From assembly GCA_905236325.1 (NCBI GenBank), contig CAJOPJ010000017.1, positions 1-5,302 on the forward strand: DNA of 5,302 nucleotides. Direction: 5' to 3'. Shown in pieces: positions 4,962-5,302 of this stretch; the stretch's first letter is position 1; each line of letters starts with the position of its first letter. The DNA is from an uncultured Selenomonadaceae bacterium. GTDB taxonomy: Bacteria; Bacillota; Negativicutes; Selenomonadales; Selenomonadaceae. The translations under genes were made by a program, and so were the position numbers. Below the pieces are notes generated by a model. It was not told where the DNA came from. It ran no database searches and saw only the letters and a program-made list of their open reading frames with translations.

Positions 4962-4991
4962 GCAGGAAATTTTTTAAAGGAGATGTTATAA

Positions 4992-5302
4992 ATGCAGTAT
5001 GTAAAATTCGGCAACACAGGAATGGATGTTTCAAGAATTTGCTTGGGATGCATGAGTTTCGGCAAACCCGGCAAAGAAAATGGAGTTTTTCCTTGGGCGA
5101 AGGATTATGAGGACGGCAAAGAAATTTTCAAAAAAGCAATCGAACTCGGCATTAACTACTTTGACACGGCAAATGTTTATCAGATGGGCACAAGCGAAGA
5201 AGTTACAGGACGCTACATTAAAGATTTTGGACTTGACCGCGATGAAATTGTTGTCGCTACAAAAGTTTACATGGAAATGCGTCCGGGCAAACCGAACGGC
5301 AA
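4992..5302 (+). CDS. Aldo/keto reductase, N-terminal part, cut by window edge
   Basis: The frame is open from ATG 4992 to the last base, giving 103 full codons. The start 'MQYVKFGNTGMDVSRICLGC' is the typical first beta hairpin and strand of the aldo/keto reductase barrel. 'FKKAIELGINYFDTANVYQM' (46-65) holds two of the four catalytic residues, Asp58 and Tyr63, and 'IVVATKVY' (86-93) supplies Lys91. The catalytic His and the NADP-binding C-terminal half lie beyond the window. The enzyme would be a cytosolic NAD(P)H-dependent reductase or dehydrogenase for aldehydes, ketones or sugars. The insertion 'KPGKENGVFPWAKDYEDGKE' after the first strand resembles the YajO-like (AKR11/AKR13-type) branch, a guess from the fragment only. 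It has its own promoter and follows a LysR-type gene that may regulate it. Confidence 0.93.
   Translation, partial: MQYVKFGNTGMDVSRICLGCMSFGKPGKENGVFPWAKDYEDGKEIFKKAIELGINYFDTANVYQMGTSEEVTGRYIKDFGLDRDEIVVATKVYMEMRPGKPNG

Overview
The window looks like a chromosomal segment of a low-GC bacterium of the Bacillota type, possibly a gut or rumen Negativicute. The evidence is strong Shine-Dalgarno sequences (AAGGAGG, GAGGAGG, GGAGGTGAT), frequent TTG/GTG starts, many A/T tracts, and family matches typical of that group. The lineage is an inference, because there is no rRNA or tRNA here to settle it. All convincing genes lie on the + strand.

Layout: (1) 2-733 is the 3' end of a two-component phosphorelay protein: the tail of a receiver domain, then an HPt domain. 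(2) 782-2979 is a tight three-gene run: a secreted NlpC/P60-type cell-wall hydrolase, an FkbM-type methyltransferase, and the YebC/PmpR-family protein. The gaps are 13 and 16 bp and the run ends at an intrinsic terminator (3004-3027). (3) 3028-3325 has no gene but is rich in repeats: a pair of 21-nt direct repeats, a short island of different composition, and tandem copies of a hairpin/T-tract module. (4) 3326-3939 is a decayed DUF554-family membrane-protein gene carrying a nonsense codon, a frameshift at an A10 tract and an internal deletion. (5) A second exact copy of the terminator-promoter module (3947-3988) drives a LysR-type regulator (4012-4887). (6) A well-formed promoter and the first 103 codons of an aldo/keto reductase run off the right edge.

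The most interesting signal is an uninterrupted G9 tract inside the methyltransferase gene. Gain or loss of one G would cause rapid termination, the arrangement expected of a phase-variable contingency locus. The next is a 32-nt perfect repeat (3256-3287 and 3947-3978) that combines a terminator hairpin with the upstream part of an extended -10 promoter and brackets the DUF554 pseudogene. The pseudogene reads as a recent loss rather than recoding, because TGA is used as an ordinary stop elsewhere in the window. I see no CRISPR array, insertion sequence, tRNA, rRNA or complete new defence-like system.
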